DNA of 64,000 nucleotides, from the NCBI RefSeq assembly GCF_900197595.1, contig NZ_FZLO01000003.1, positions 186,001-250,000 on the forward strand. Direction: 5' to 3'. The DNA is from Scatolibacter rhodanostii (lineage in GTDB: Bacteria > Bacillota > Clostridia > Oscillospirales > Acutalibacteraceae). The notes under the pieces were generated by a model. It did no database searches, was not told where the DNA came from, and worked only from the letters and a program-made list of their open reading frames with translations. A program made the position numbers and the translations under genes. Every line of letters begins with the position of its first letter. Position 1 is the first letter of the stretch. Shown here in pieces: positions 50,894 to 60,785 of this stretch.

Positions 50894-51906
50894 TATTCCC
50901 CTTTCATGCCGATAGCCTCAGTTTTACCGTCTAAGATATCTAAGCATAATTTGATGGAATCTCCGATGGCGGCATCAATATCATCAGGTTGTACCCCTAA
51001 AGGCTCACAACCTTCTTTCTTGTCAATAAATTGATTTGAACATTGCAGATCAGCGAACTTAACCATGTGCAGACCGCCTTCTACGCCCTCTTCTTTCTGT
51101 TTTTTCATAAGGCCTTTGCTGCCCATAGCATACATCCATTTAGGAATGGTAAGAATCTTACGCCCAGGCACCCCCATATGCTTATGCACAATTGCTAAAA
51201 ACTCTTTCCATGTCATGTTGTAATAGCCTATTGGCCAGCATTTGCCGCCTTCCGTGCGTTCCAATGCTCCTGCAACAGATTGACCAACCTGTTTGACCGT
51301 AACCATCGTTGTACCGCCTTTGGGGAACATGGTCATGCTTTTCATTCCACGAATCATTTCTACAAGGAAGAGCCATACCGGTTTGCGTCCTGGCTGCGTT
51401 CCAAAAATGTAGGGAAGTTCTAAAACAGCAACATTAAAGCTATCATCAGCATAGCTCATAGCCATCTTTTCTTGATCAATACGGCTACGGATGTAGGGGT
51501 GCCATTTGGTTAGTTCCTGTTCTGGACGTGTTTTAGCAAAGTAAGCAAAGTAGGAACCACAAACAACTGTATGCTTAACGCCACATTCTTTGGCAATGCG
51601 CAACAATCGCTCTAGTGCAGTGATGTTATATTTCTTAAACAAATCATAAACCGGAGCCGGACCTTCTACTCGTTCATCTACACCGGCTGCAAAAACAAAG
51701 CCCTCACAGCCCTCAAAATGCTGTCTTATCTGCTCGTCAGAAAGCTCCATATAGTTGCCAAACTCTACTTCCATTTCAGGTGGCAGCACTGCACCTGCAG
51801 GCAGCGGAGGCAACGCAATTGTTCTCACAGTATGTCCGCGCTTAATAAGCTCTGCAGCGGCTTCACTGCCTAAAAGTCCTGTTCCGCCAATCATTAATAT
51901 TTTCAT
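50893..51906 (-). CDS. NAD-dependent epimerase/reductase paralogue
   Basis: A 337-residue extended SDR that opens 'MKILMIGGTGLLGSEAAAEL' with the NAD-binding GGTGLLG. The region expected to hold YxxxK reads 'CGSYFAYFAKTRPEQELTKWHPY', where Tyr and Lys are three apart rather than four, so the active site may differ or use another residue. AGAAAGGATACGACTT precedes the ATG at 51906. It is the first gene of the TetR-controlled pair. Substrate unknown. Confidence 0.82.
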   Translation of the reverse strand: MKILMIGGTGLLGSEAAAELIKRGHTVRTIALPPLPAGAVLPPEMEVEFGNYMELSDEQIRQHFEGCEGFVFAAGVDERVEGPAPVYDLFKKYNITALERLLRIAKECGVKHTVVCGSYFAYFAKTRPEQELTKWHPYIRSRIDQEKMAMSYADDSFNVAVLELPYIFGTQPGRKPVWLFLVEMIRGMKSMTMFPKGGTTMVTVKQVGQSVAGALERTEGGKCWPIGYYNMTWKEFLAIVHKHMGVPGRKILTIPKWMYAMGSKGLMKKQKEEGVEGGLHMVKFADLQCSNQFIDKKEGCEPLGVQPDDIDAAIGDSIKLCLDILDGKTEAIGMKGE

Positions 51907-51941
51907 AAGTCGTATCCTTTCTAAAACACCATCTAAAATAC

Positions 51942-51969
51942 TTGACAATTCATGAGTTAGCTATATAAT
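51942..51969 (+). promoter_or_regulatory. Promoter of tetR-type gene
   Basis: TTGACA (51942-51947), 16-base spacer, TATAAT (51964-51969). It overlaps the opposing epimerase promoter. Confidence 0.8.
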
Positions 51970-51993
51970 AATGACACAGTGTCTAAATTTCAA
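51965..51993 (-). promoter_or_regulatory. Promoter of the epimerase pair
   Basis: On the minus strand TTGAAA (51993-51988), 17-base spacer, TATTAT (51970-51965). Its -10 is shared with the -10 of the opposite promoter. Confidence 0.75.
51973..51983. promoter_or_regulatory. Palindromic operator between the overlapping promoters
   Basis: GACACAGTGTC, a perfect dyad in the spacer of the epimerase promoter and over the start point of the tetR promoter. Confidence 0.6.
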
Positions 51994-52006
51994 CCAACAG
52001 TTGCTT

Positions 52007-52064
52007 TATATATGTTGTTTTGTAGACATTTATCTAGTAAAACGTCTATAAAACAACATATATA
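52007..52064. repeat. 21-bp inverted repeat in the tetR leader
   Basis: Arms at 52007-52027 and 52044-52064 match at 20 of 21 positions, around a 16-base centre. It lies between the tetR promoter and start, so it would form a long hairpin in the leader, or act as a regulator site. Confidence 0.8.
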
Positions 52065-52099
52065 CTTAAATTGACTATTTTTTTTGAGAGGAAAAAGCG

Positions 52100-52657
52100 A
52101 TGACAGAACAAAAAGAAAACAGACGTGCCAAAATGACGAAGCTTTTGCTTAAAACTAGTTTGACCGAATTGATGCGTTCTAAACCAATTAACCGCATCAC
52201 AATTCGTGAGTTATGTGCCAATGCCGATGTAAATCGTTCTACTTTCTATCTTTACTACAAAGATCAATACGATTTATTAAGCGAAATTGAAAATGAATTG
52301 CTTCGTAATGCTCAAACACATCTGGAGAAAATTGATTCTGACTACGGAAGCATTCAATATCTAGAAGAGCTTCTTTCCTATATAAAAAACAATGCAGATA
52401 TATTTAAAACGCTTCTCTGTGTTCAGGACAATCTTCTCTTTCAATCTGCCTTTGTAAAAGTATCTTTAGAAAACCTGCGCAAGCAACTTCTTCTCAACTG
52501 TTCTGAGCCTATATTGAGCTATGTACATGAATTTTTATTGTCCGGCTGCCTAAGCATGATTAAACGATGGATTAACGCTGAGTTTGAACTTTCTTGCAGT
52601 GATATGTCCAAACTTATTTTTCGTCTGGCTGACCAAGCTATTTCTGAATTCAGCTAA
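52100..52657 (+). CDS. TetR-family transcriptional regulator
   Basis: A 185-residue regulator. The N-terminal helix-turn-helix covers about residues 10-58 ('TKLLLKTSLTELMRSKPINRITIRELCANADVNRSTFYLYYKDQYDLLSEIE'), close to the TetR pattern. The C-terminal half is the helical ligand domain, similar to the TetR_C_8-type ends seen in Firmicutes. GAGAGGAAAAAGCG precedes the ATG. It is divergent from the two epimerase genes, whose promoter overlaps its own, so it probably controls both. Inducer unknown. Confidence 0.92.
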   Translation: MTEQKENRRAKMTKLLLKTSLTELMRSKPINRITIRELCANADVNRSTFYLYYKDQYDLLSEIENELLRNAQTHLEKIDSDYGSIQYLEELLSYIKNNADIFKTLLCVQDNLLFQSAFVKVSLENLRKQLLLNCSEPILSYVHEFLLSGCLSMIKRWINAEFELSCSDMSKLIFRLADQAISEFS

Positions 52658-52668
52658 GGCTTACACGC

Positions 52669-52703
52669 TAAAAAAACCTGCCTTTTTTAAGGCAGGTTTT
52701 TTT
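52669..52703. terminator. Terminator between tetR and araC genes
   Basis: AAAAAACCTGCC pairs with GGCAGGTTTTTT around an 8-base loop; strong in both directions for two convergent genes. Confidence 0.92.
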
Positions 52704-52724
52704 ATTCGGCTTGTAGGTTATTTG

Positions 52725-53909
52725 TCACTCAGTCTGCACCTTTATTCGATATTCTTTCGGTGTACAACCTTCCGCTTTTTTGAATACAGTTTGAAAATAA
52801 CTTTGCGAAGAAAATGAAAGATAGTCGCTAATATCAGCAATGGTAAGGTTCGAAATTTTCAGCATTCTTTTTGATTCTTCAACCTTTGTCTGCATGATAA
52901 AATCGCCTATGGCAGTTCCTGTGTCTAGTTTAAATCTCTCTGACAAATAAGAACGATTCAAGTTTAGATTTTCAGCGATCTCTTTCACAGTAATTTTTTT
53001 GCTTATATTCTTTTGTATATACCGAATAACATTTTTTGCGATGTTGGAGTCTTCAGCACCACATTTTAATGCTTCTACCCTTTGTGTATAGTCAAGCATC
53101 ATTTCCATATTCAGTTTTGTTATATCACCGCCTGTTTTCAAAAGCTCCGCTTTTTGAATATATCTGTCGCTGATAGCAAAGGCAGTGTCAGAGGGCATTC
53201 CACCAGCGATAGCGGCACGGCTCATTAAGGTAGCCGCACATATAAGCGCGTTTTTTCTCTGCCGTAACTCATTATGAGCGATAGAACCAATTCTGCCAGT
53301 TGGTGGGCTATTAAAAAATGCAAGAACTGCGTCTACATTTCCTGTCGTAATATAGGACAGCATCAGTTGTTCAGATTGAAACGTATTGTGAGCATCTGTT
53401 ATTGATTCCGCTCTGCCTTCTTCCCATTCATCTGACTGATTAGATAGCAATTGGTCACTTTGCTTAATCAAATTTGCGACAGACAATTTTTCATCATTAA
53501 TGGCATAATTCACAAAACAGAGTATTTCTAAAAACATCTCAAACGGATAGGCAATCATGTTCGAAAAATAATTTTGTAATTCAGGTAGCCGACTATAGGG
53601 TTCATCCAGCATATACAGAATAGCAACCGTTTCTTGCTTGCCTGGCCGTATTTGAGAGGTTGGGCCAATGACTATGGTTTTTTGGTCAAACCGTGACTTA
53701 ATCACACCAAAAACCAATAAATCATCTGTTTCAATATAGAATGCATTATCTTCATGATTTTCAAGTTTATGGCTAATGAGCCTGGCCATATCGGGATTGA
53801 ATTCGTAGGGAGAATAATGTTGCACACGTTCTCCTTTTTGATACACACGTGTTTCTAGTCCTGTAAGATGCCCTAATCCATGACAAAGATATTCATAGTC
53901 AAATTGCAC
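52725..53909 (-). CDS. AraC-family regulator of the rhamnoside locus
   Basis: A 394-residue regulator with a long N-terminal domain and a C-terminal AraC DNA-binding domain (about 295-392): 'ISKKITVKEIAENLNLNRSYLSERFK' and 'ISDYLSFSSQSYFQTVFKKAEGCTPKEYR'. The probable start is GTG at 53909, with AAAGGGGGTG 6 bases upstream; 45 further in-frame codons reach into the promoter gap and are not used. It is divergent from the symporter-rhamnosidase operon, which it probably activates in response to a sugar. Confidence 0.9.
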   Translation of the reverse strand: MQFDYEYLCHGLGHLTGLETRVYQKGERVQHYSPYEFNPDMARLISHKLENHEDNAFYIETDDLLVFGVIKSRFDQKTIVIGPTSQIRPGKQETVAILYMLDEPYSRLPELQNYFSNMIAYPFEMFLEILCFVNYAINDEKLSVANLIKQSDQLLSNQSDEWEEGRAESITDAHNTFQSEQLMLSYITTGNVDAVLAFFNSPPTGRIGSIAHNELRQRKNALICAATLMSRAAIAGGMPSDTAFAISDRYIQKAELLKTGGDITKLNMEMMLDYTQRVEALKCGAEDSNIAKNVIRYIQKNISKKITVKEIAENLNLNRSYLSERFKLDTGTAIGDFIMQTKVEESKRMLKISNLTIADISDYLSFSSQSYFQTVFKKAEGCTPKEYRIKVQTE

Positions 53910-54238
53910 AAAAAACACCCCCTTTCCTTTTGCGACTATATTATAACAAAGCCAACCATTTTGCAAGAATTGTTTTTTTATTATTGGTACAATGTAGATA
54001 TATTGATGAGACTGTGTAAATGTATTGTGTAAATTGCAAAACAAATCTTTTTTTGGGGGGGAGTGTGCGTTTTGTCATTAAGAACTCTTCAGTGATGAGG
54101 TCACTGAAACATTGTAATTGATATTGGCAAGTGTAGATATGTTTAACCTGTTAATCGGACAAGAAAGAGCAAATTCCAGAATCGGCAAATATGATTTTTC
54201 TACAATATAGCAGTGCGAAATGAAAGGGCGGCAACATT
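53910..54238. promoter_or_regulatory. Divergent control region of the rhamnoside locus
   Basis: This 329-base gap holds several candidate control elements. Direct repeats TGTGTAAAT lie at 54013-54021 and 54026-54034. A perfect dyad TTCAGTGA-5-TCACTGAA is at 54088-54108. A T7G7 tract runs 54048-54061. A weak plus promoter TTGTAA (54112-54117), 16 bases, TAGATA (54134-54139) could start the operon. Direct repeats of this sort are typical of AraC-type sites. Confidence 0.5.
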
Positions 54239-55690
54239 ATGACAAACAAGCTAATCAACAACTCGTTCTTTAACAGCAGAATTACAACTGAAAATACAAC
54301 CGCTAAGGAGCGATGGTTTGGATATCTGCTAGGCCCGGCCGGAGCTCTTCTGCTCAATGCTGTTTTAGCAACCTACCTCAATGTGTATTACACCGATGTT
54401 TTGGGGCTTACTTCCCTTTGGGGCGGCACATTTCTAATTGTGTTTCCTATTATTTCTAAAATCTTGGATGCAATCGCCAACCTGATTATGGGCTATGTTA
54501 TTGACCGCACCAAGAGCAAACAGGGCAAAGCAAGACCGTGGATACTACTTTCTGCCCCTTTGCTCACCATAACAGGAATCTTGCTGTTTGCCATCCCTAC
54601 AGCAAATACTACTGTGCAGGCTATCTGGATTATGATATCCTATAACCTTTTTTATTCGTGTGCCTTTACAATTTATAACATGAGTCATAACCTCATGGTT
54701 CCTCTTTCAACACGAGATGCCTCACAGCGCGGCAAACTTTCCGTATTCAATCAAACAACTACCGTTATGATGAGCGGTATCTTGGTCGCCCTTATTTTCC
54801 CAATGGTTATCATGCCTGCTATTGGCATTGATCAAAAACTATGGATAACAGTAATGAGTACACTTTCTATCGTTGTGTTACCACTAACATTATTGGAATA
54901 TTACTTTACCAAAGAACGTGTCACCGAAGAAGGTGGTGACACAAAGGAGGAAAAAATTCCTTATCGCAAACAAATTAAGGCTGTTTTTTCCAATAAGTAC
55001 ATGGTAATCACTTATATTTATTTCTTCATCTACACCTTTGGCTCATTGATAAAAAACATCTCTCTCCCCTATTTCTGCAACTATGTGCTAGGCACTTACA
55101 ATGACGGCGTTACCCAAACAATGCTCTCTGCTATCGGCGGTATTCCTATGGGTATTGGCATTTTTCTTGTATGGCCACTGGCAAAGAAATTTGGCAAACG
55201 AAACATCACTCTAATTGGATTCATTCTCTATGCCTTTGGCAGTGCTATTTGCTGGATGTTCCCAACCAGCATGGTAATTGTACTGATTGGACAGTTTATC
55301 AAAAATATTGGCGGCTTGCCCTGCACTTATATTTTTATGGCACTTTTTGCAGATACGTTGGATGATGTAGAGTGGCGTAGCGGATTTCGCTGTGATGGTT
55401 TTGCGATGTCATGTTACAGCCTGATTGCCTGCATACTCGGCGGTATTGCTACGGGTATTTTTAACGGCATGATTAACGCTGCAGGATATGTAAAGCCATA
55501 TACAAATGGGCTTGGAGAGTTGATTGCCGTGCAAACCCCACAAGTTAACAGTGTCATCACCTTTGCTTTTGTTGGACTTGAAGTCATTACCGGTATCATT
55601 TTAGCCGCTTTGCTTCTTTTCTTAAATGTTGAAAAGGGTCTCCCTGAAAAGCAAGCAGAAATCAAGGCACGCTTGGAGAATAAATCATGA
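54239..55690 (+). CDS. GPH-family sugar:cation symporter (MelB-like)
   Basis: A 483-residue, 12-segment transporter of the glycoside-pentoside-hexuronide family. Signature parts are '[34 protein letters not shown]' at the start, '[27 protein letters not shown]' (loop 2-3 with the RPW element) and a cytoplasmic loop near residue 230. The location beside rhamnosidases suggests import of rhamnosides or a released sugar. AAAGGGCGGCAACATT gives a ribosome site. It overlaps the next gene by 4 bases (ATGA). Confidence 0.93.
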   Translation: MTNKLINNSFFNSRITTENTTAKERWFGYLLGPAGALLLNAVLATYLNVYYTDVLGLTSLWGGTFLIVFPIISKILDAIANLIMGYVIDRTKSKQGKARPWILLSAPLLTITGILLFAIPTANTTVQAIWIMISYNLFYSCAFTIYNMSHNLMVPLSTRDASQRGKLSVFNQTTTVMMSGILVALIFPMVIMPAIGIDQKLWITVMSTLSIVVLPLTLLEYYFTKERVTEEGGDTKEEKIPYRKQIKAVFSNKYMVITYIYFFIYTFGSLIKNISLPYFCNYVLGTYNDGVTQTMLSAIGGIPMGIGIFLVWPLAKKFGKRNITLIGFILYAFGSAICWMFPTSMVIVLIGQFIKNIGGLPCTYIFMALFADTLDDVEWRSGFRCDGFAMSCYSLIACILGGIATGIFNGMINAAGYVKPYTNGLGELIAVQTPQVNSVITFAFVGLEVITGIILAALLLFLNVEKGLPEKQAEIKARLENKS

Positions 55691-58227
55691 AAGCTATCTT
55701 ATTAAAAATTGAATATTTAACGAGCCCTATCGGCATTGATATTAAAAAGCCAAGATTTTTTTGGAACTGCGAAAACGGCATAACTCAAACAGCTTACCAA
55801 ATTATTGCTGATTATGGTGAAGGAAAAGTTTGGGATTCTCATAAAGTAACATCAAATCAGATGGCAGGGATTACTTGGGGCGGTGACTTACTTAAAAGCA
55901 AAGAGTTTGTCCGGTGGCGCGTGCGCCTATGGGATGAAAACAATCAAGTAGGCGAATGGAGTGAATCCTATTTCGAAATGGGGTTGCTTGAACCATCTGA
56001 CTGGCAAGCAAAATGGGTAAGCGGCAACTATTCTCCTAAAAAGAAACAGCGCTATCCGGTTGATTATTTCCGTAAGACATTTGTGTGCAAAAAGCCCGAA
56101 AATGCTCGGCTCTATATTTCTGCCTGTGGTGTATACGAAGCACAGCTTAACGGTCAGCGTATTGGCGATTTTATTCTTGCTCCCGGTTTTACAAACTATT
56201 ACAAGCGCTTGCAGTACCAAACCTATGATGTGAGCTCACTACTCCATCAGGGTGAAAACACGCTTACGATTCAGCTTGCCGACGGTTGGTATCGTGGCAG
56301 CATTGGTGCAATGGGTGTCACTGGTTTCTATGGTAAGGAAACAAAGTTGCTTTTCCAATTAGAAACAGATCGCAATATTATTGCTATGAGTGACCATCAT
56401 CTCGAATGGTGCAACAACGGCGCACTGCGTTTTGCTGACACACAAGATGGCGAAATTATTGATGCGCAGATGTTGCCGGATTACCATAGCAAGTCAAAGC
56501 AGACAAATTGTCTCGTGGTGCCAAGCGCTTCCAATAATGTGCCAGTGCGTGAGCAAGAACGTTTTTCTCCTACCCTGCTGCATACCCCTTCAGGAAAAAC
56601 ATTATTAGATTTTGGGCAAAACCTAGCGGGGTATATCGAGTTTACCGTCACGGCAAAGGCTGGACAACAACTTCATTTGCAAATGGCGGAAACCCTTAAA
56701 GACGGCGAACTGGACATGGCCAATATTCAGTGCAAAGCCGGCACCAAAAATGCTACTCCACTACAAGAAATCCACTATACCTGCAAGGACGGGAAGAACT
56801 GCTACAAAACTAGCTTTGCTGTGTTCGGCTTTCGTTATGCTCAACTTGAAGCCGACTTTGCCATATCAGCAGATAATTTTACTGCTATTGCTGTCTATTC
56901 AGACATGGAGCAGACCGGTTTCTTTCATTGTTCTAACGAGCTTATCAATCGCTTTTTTGAGAATACCCTCTGGAGTATGAAAGGCAATTTTCTTGATGTA
57001 CCTACTGATTGTCCCACCCGCGAACGTGCACCATGGACTGGTGATGTGCAGATTTTTGCCAAGACGGGTTCATACCTGATGGACACCACCGCATTTTTGC
57101 GCAAATGGCTGCACGACTTAGAGGATAGCCAAGGAAAAAACGGAAAAGTACCCTGTCACGCACCTGATGTACGCAATAATGAATTTGTGCCCGGCATTGA
57201 TTTCATAAAGCGCATGGATGGTTGTTGCGGTTGGGCAGACGCTGCTGTATTAGTACCATGGCGAATGTATGAATTATATCGCGACCCACAGCTGCTCAAA
57301 GGTTTTTACTCGATGATGAAACGTCATATTGTGTTTCAAATCAGTCGCACAAATCGTACAGGATTGTTTGGTAAACCAATACGCGGCAAGAATAAACGGT
57401 ATATTTCTAATGTTGGTCAAGCTTTTGGCGAATGGTTAGAACCACCAGAGGTCTACAGCCAAAGCGTTATCAACGATTTTTTGGCTCCTCACTCCGAAGA
57501 GGCAACTGCTTACCTTAGTTATGTTTGCGGTGTCATGATGCAAATTGCCAAAATCACAGGGCACGATGATGATATTCCTTTATACAAAGAATACCATGAT
57601 GGCTGTAAAACTGCTTATGTGAATCAATTTACTCCTATCAATACAGATCGCCAAAGCAAGCTTGTACGCCCACTGGCCTTTAATTTACTAGATGGTCAAA
57701 CAAAAGAAGCCGCACACAAACGATTGGTTTCCAGTATTAAGGCACGTCAGTATAAAATCGGAACAGGCTTTCTCTCTACCCCACTGATTTTGCCTACACT
57801 TACAGGCCTTGGTGAATTAGACATCGCCTACAAAATGATTGAAAATGAAGAAAGCCCCGGTTGGCTCTATGAGGTAAAATCTGGTGCGACCACTGTTTGG
57901 GAAAACTGGGACGGCAGTGCTTCTAATAACCACTATTCACCGGGTTCGGTTTGTGAATGGCTAATTGAAACTGTTTGTGGCATTCACATATGCGAAGAGA
58001 ACCACTTTATGATTTCTCCAAATCCTGGTGGCACGCTAAGTTATGCCTCGTTTACTTACCAAAGTATCTATGGCAGAATTTCTTGTACTTGGAAAAAAGA
58101 AAACGGTCATATAACGTATACTATTGATGTTCCGGCTGGTACAAAAGCTGACCTTCATCTGCCGCAGGGGCATCATGAGTGTATTACAGCAGGCCATTTC
58201 ATTAGGACGGAGGATGAGATATGCTAA
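55687..58227 (+). CDS. Alpha-L-rhamnosidase, GH78 (first copy)
   Basis: Removes terminal alpha-L-rhamnose from plant glycosides such as flavonoids. The 846-residue product has a fibronectin-like N-terminal domain (about 1-100), beta domains ('[25 protein letters not shown]'), an (alpha/alpha)6 catalytic domain with '[17 protein letters not shown]' at about 436-452 (general acid Glu region), '[11 protein letters not shown]' and '[11 protein letters not shown]' near 735, and a C-terminal beta domain. No signal peptide, so it acts inside on imported glycosides. It overlaps the symporter by 4 bases and the second GH78 by 7. Confidence 0.93.
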   Translation: MKAILLKIEYLTSPIGIDIKKPRFFWNCENGITQTAYQIIADYGEGKVWDSHKVTSNQMAGITWGGDLLKSKEFVRWRVRLWDENNQVGEWSESYFEMGLLEPSDWQAKWVSGNYSPKKKQRYPVDYFRKTFVCKKPENARLYISACGVYEAQLNGQRIGDFILAPGFTNYYKRLQYQTYDVSSLLHQGENTLTIQLADGWYRGSIGAMGVTGFYGKETKLLFQLETDRNIIAMSDHHLEWCNNGALRFADTQDGEIIDAQMLPDYHSKSKQTNCLVVPSASNNVPVREQERFSPTLLHTPSGKTLLDFGQNLAGYIEFTVTAKAGQQLHLQMAETLKDGELDMANIQCKAGTKNATPLQEIHYTCKDGKNCYKTSFAVFGFRYAQLEADFAISADNFTAIAVYSDMEQTGFFHCSNELINRFFENTLWSMKGNFLDVPTDCPTRERAPWTGDVQIFAKTGSYLMDTTAFLRKWLHDLEDSQGKNGKVPCHAPDVRNNEFVPGIDFIKRMDGCCGWADAAVLVPWRMYELYRDPQLLKGFYSMMKRHIVFQISRTNRTGLFGKPIRGKNKRYISNVGQAFGEWLEPPEVYSQSVINDFLAPHSEEATAYLSYVCGVMMQIAKITGHDDDIPLYKEYHDGCKTAYVNQFTPINTDRQSKLVRPLAFNLLDGQTKEAAHKRLVSSIKARQYKIGTGFLSTPLILPTLTGLGELDIAYKMIENEESPGWLYEVKSGATTVWENWDGSASNNHYSPGSVCEWLIETVCGIHICEENHFMISPNPGGTLSYASFTYQSIYGRISCTWKKENGHITYTIDVPAGTKADLHLPQGHHECITAGHFIRTEDEIC

Positions 58228-60773
58228 AAATATGCTCACTGAAAGCAAATGGATTACAACAGGGCTGCGTGACAGATACTGCACCCAATATCTCCTTTGC
58301 TTTAGAATCTAACCTTGCAGGCGAAGAACTGCAAAAAGCTGTTATCACAATTGGCAGCTGGCAATCGGAAACAACAGACCAAATAAACAACCTCTACACA
58401 GGTTCACTAACGCCGTTTACGAAATACGAGGTGCATGTGCAAGCTATCGGTACTAGCGGTGAATCAGCCGAAGCCACTACATCTTTTGAAACCGGTCGCC
58501 TTAACACACCATGGACAGGTAAATGGATTACGGATAGCACTTATGATTTCTCCAAAAAAGAATCCCCTAAACCGATGACTTTTCGCCGCCAGTTTTCTGC
58601 CGGCAAACCACTCAAACGTGCTTGGATTCATGCAACTGCTTTAGGAATTTATGAACTGCTACTTGATGGTAAAAAAGTAGGAGAAGACTATTTTTCACCT
58701 GGCAACACTGCCTATTTACACCAAATTCAATACCAGACTTATAACATTACTGCATGCCTTGGCAAAGAACACACACTCATTGCTGTGGTAGGTGGCGGCT
58801 GGGCGGCCGGTAATTTTAATCACGTTCGCAAAAGTAAAATTAGTGCCGATAAGCAGGCTTTCTTGTGTGAAATTCATATCGAATATCAAGACGGAACCAG
58901 CGAAATAATTGCCACTGATGAAAACTGGCAAGTCAGCGAAGAGGGCAACTATCAATTTGCCGAATTTTACGACGGCGAAACCTATGATGCACGCATTAAC
59001 CTAGATAAAATCAACTGGAAAAAAGCAGGCATTACCTCCCCTCGTGGCACACCAAATCTACTGGCAGGTTATGGTGCCCCTGTTCGTGTGCAAGCAGAGA
59101 TGAAACCAATCTCTTGTGTCACTTCACCCAGCGGTGAACTAATTTACGACTTTGGTCAGAATTTTGCCGGCGTGATTTCAGCAAAGCTTAGCGGTAAAAA
59201 TGGGCAGACCGTCATTTTTCGTCATGCAGAAGTGTTAGTGGACGATGAATTGTTCGTTAAATCTCTACGTACTGCCAAAGCAACCGCCACTTATATCTGC
59301 ACAAATGGGCAACAAAGCTATTCTCCTCGTATGACTTATATGGGCTTTCGCTATGTGGGAATACGTGGCATTAGCGCCAAAGATATTGAGCTATCGGGTC
59401 TTGTGCTACATTCAGACATAGAAGAAATAGGCACTTTTAAATGCTCAAATGAATTGATTAATAAACTGCAAAGCAACATACGTTGGGGTGGAAAATCTAA
59501 TTTTGTAGATATCCCCACCGATTGTCCTCAAAGAGATGAGCGGGAGGGCTGGACGGGCGATATTGCCGTTTTTGCAAACACGGCCTGCTACAACTTTGAC
59601 ATGAGCCGCTTTTTTGATAAATGGCTGTTAGATATGCGCGCCGAACAAGGCAAGGGCGGTGGCATACCTATGGTTATTCCTCGTACAGGTGATTCATGGC
59701 CGATTCATGCCAACAGCTGTTGGGGTGACAGCTGCATTTTGGTTCCATGGGCAGAATATATGGCTCGTGGGAATAAGAAAATGCTGGCAGACCAATATCC
59801 TACTATGAAAAAATTCCTGAAATCTGCCAAATGGTGGGCGGGATTTCTGTCTGTTAGAGAGAACAACAGACATATATGGCGCTTCCCTTTCCATTGGGGA
59901 GATTGGTGCGCACCGGGCGGAAATTTTATGCAATGGACGGGCAAAGCCAAGTGGGTTGCCACCGCATATTTTGCTAACTCATGTAGACTTGTTGCACACA
60001 TTGCCGACCTGCTAGACAAACCTGAAGAGGCAACGTACTACCGTGATTTACGCAGTAAGATTATCAAGGCCTATCGTGAAGTATTCACCGACAAAAATGG
60101 CAAACTAAAAAATGAATTTCAAACCGCCTATGTACTGCCACTCTATTTTGGCATGACTGAAGGTGATGAAACGACAGCAATGGCCGATAATCTGGCACGC
60201 TTAGTGAAAGAGGGAGGAAACCATTTATCTACCGGTTTCACGGGAACACCGTATCTACTTTTTGCACTGTCAGATTATGGACACATTGACACAGCCTTTG
60301 ATGTACTTTTGCAAGAAAATTGCCCTTCATGGCTCTACGAAGTGAAAGCAGGCGGAACTACTATTTGGGAACGCTGGGATGCCCTGCGTCCCGATGGCAC
60401 GGTCAATATTGGTGATTTGAGCGGCGGCAGCGACGAGAAATCAGACGGCGGTATGGTGTCCTTCAACCATTATGCAAACGGTGCTGTGGGAGACTGGCTA
60501 TATCGCCGAATTGCCGGCATAGAGGCAAAGAGCGGCGGCTATAAAACCTTTAGCATAGCCCCGCTTTTAGGCGGAGGTATTACTGCGGCAAAGGGCAGCG
60601 TTCAAACACCTTATGGAACTGTTGTCTCAGATTGGCAGCTTAAAGACAATCTGTTTACAATCCATATTGCTGTACCGGTGTCATGTGAATGCACACTAAC
60701 CTTACCAAACGACACTATTCATCATCTTAAGAGCGGAACACATACGTTTTCATGCGAGCATAATACAAATTAA
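58221..60773 (+). CDS. Alpha-L-rhamnosidase, GH78 (second copy)
   Basis: A diverged paralogue of the preceding gene, 850 residues, without a signal peptide. It has an N-terminal fibronectin-like domain (about 15-95), beta domains ('RAWIHATALGIYELLLDGKKVGEDYF'), the catalytic 'DIPTDCPQRDEREGWTGD' at about 428-445 and 'GGTTIWERWDALRPDG' near 710. The 'QRDEREGW' form is the commoner GH78 signature, while the first copy has 'TRERAPW'. The two enzymes probably differ in linkage or substrate. GGAGGATGAGAT lies before the ATG inside the previous gene. Confidence 0.94.
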   Translation: MLKICSLKANGLQQGCVTDTAPNISFALESNLAGEELQKAVITIGSWQSETTDQINNLYTGSLTPFTKYEVHVQAIGTSGESAEATTSFETGRLNTPWTGKWITDSTYDFSKKESPKPMTFRRQFSAGKPLKRAWIHATALGIYELLLDGKKVGEDYFSPGNTAYLHQIQYQTYNITACLGKEHTLIAVVGGGWAAGNFNHVRKSKISADKQAFLCEIHIEYQDGTSEIIATDENWQVSEEGNYQFAEFYDGETYDARINLDKINWKKAGITSPRGTPNLLAGYGAPVRVQAEMKPISCVTSPSGELIYDFGQNFAGVISAKLSGKNGQTVIFRHAEVLVDDELFVKSLRTAKATATYICTNGQQSYSPRMTYMGFRYVGIRGISAKDIELSGLVLHSDIEEIGTFKCSNELINKLQSNIRWGGKSNFVDIPTDCPQRDEREGWTGDIAVFANTACYNFDMSRFFDKWLLDMRAEQGKGGGIPMVIPRTGDSWPIHANSCWGDSCILVPWAEYMARGNKKMLADQYPTMKKFLKSAKWWAGFLSVRENNRHIWRFPFHWGDWCAPGGNFMQWTGKAKWVATAYFANSCRLVAHIADLLDKPEEATYYRDLRSKIIKAYREVFTDKNGKLKNEFQTAYVLPLYFGMTEGDETTAMADNLARLVKEGGNHLSTGFTGTPYLLFALSDYGHIDTAFDVLLQENCPSWLYEVKAGGTTIWERWDALRPDGTVNIGDLSGGSDEKSDGGMVSFNHYANGAVGDWLYRRIAGIEAKSGGYKTFSIAPLLGGGITAAKGSVQTPYGTVVSDWQLKDNLFTIHIAVPVSCECTLTLPNDTIHHLKSGTHTFSCEHNTN

Positions 60774-60785
60774 TGGGGAAAGCTT

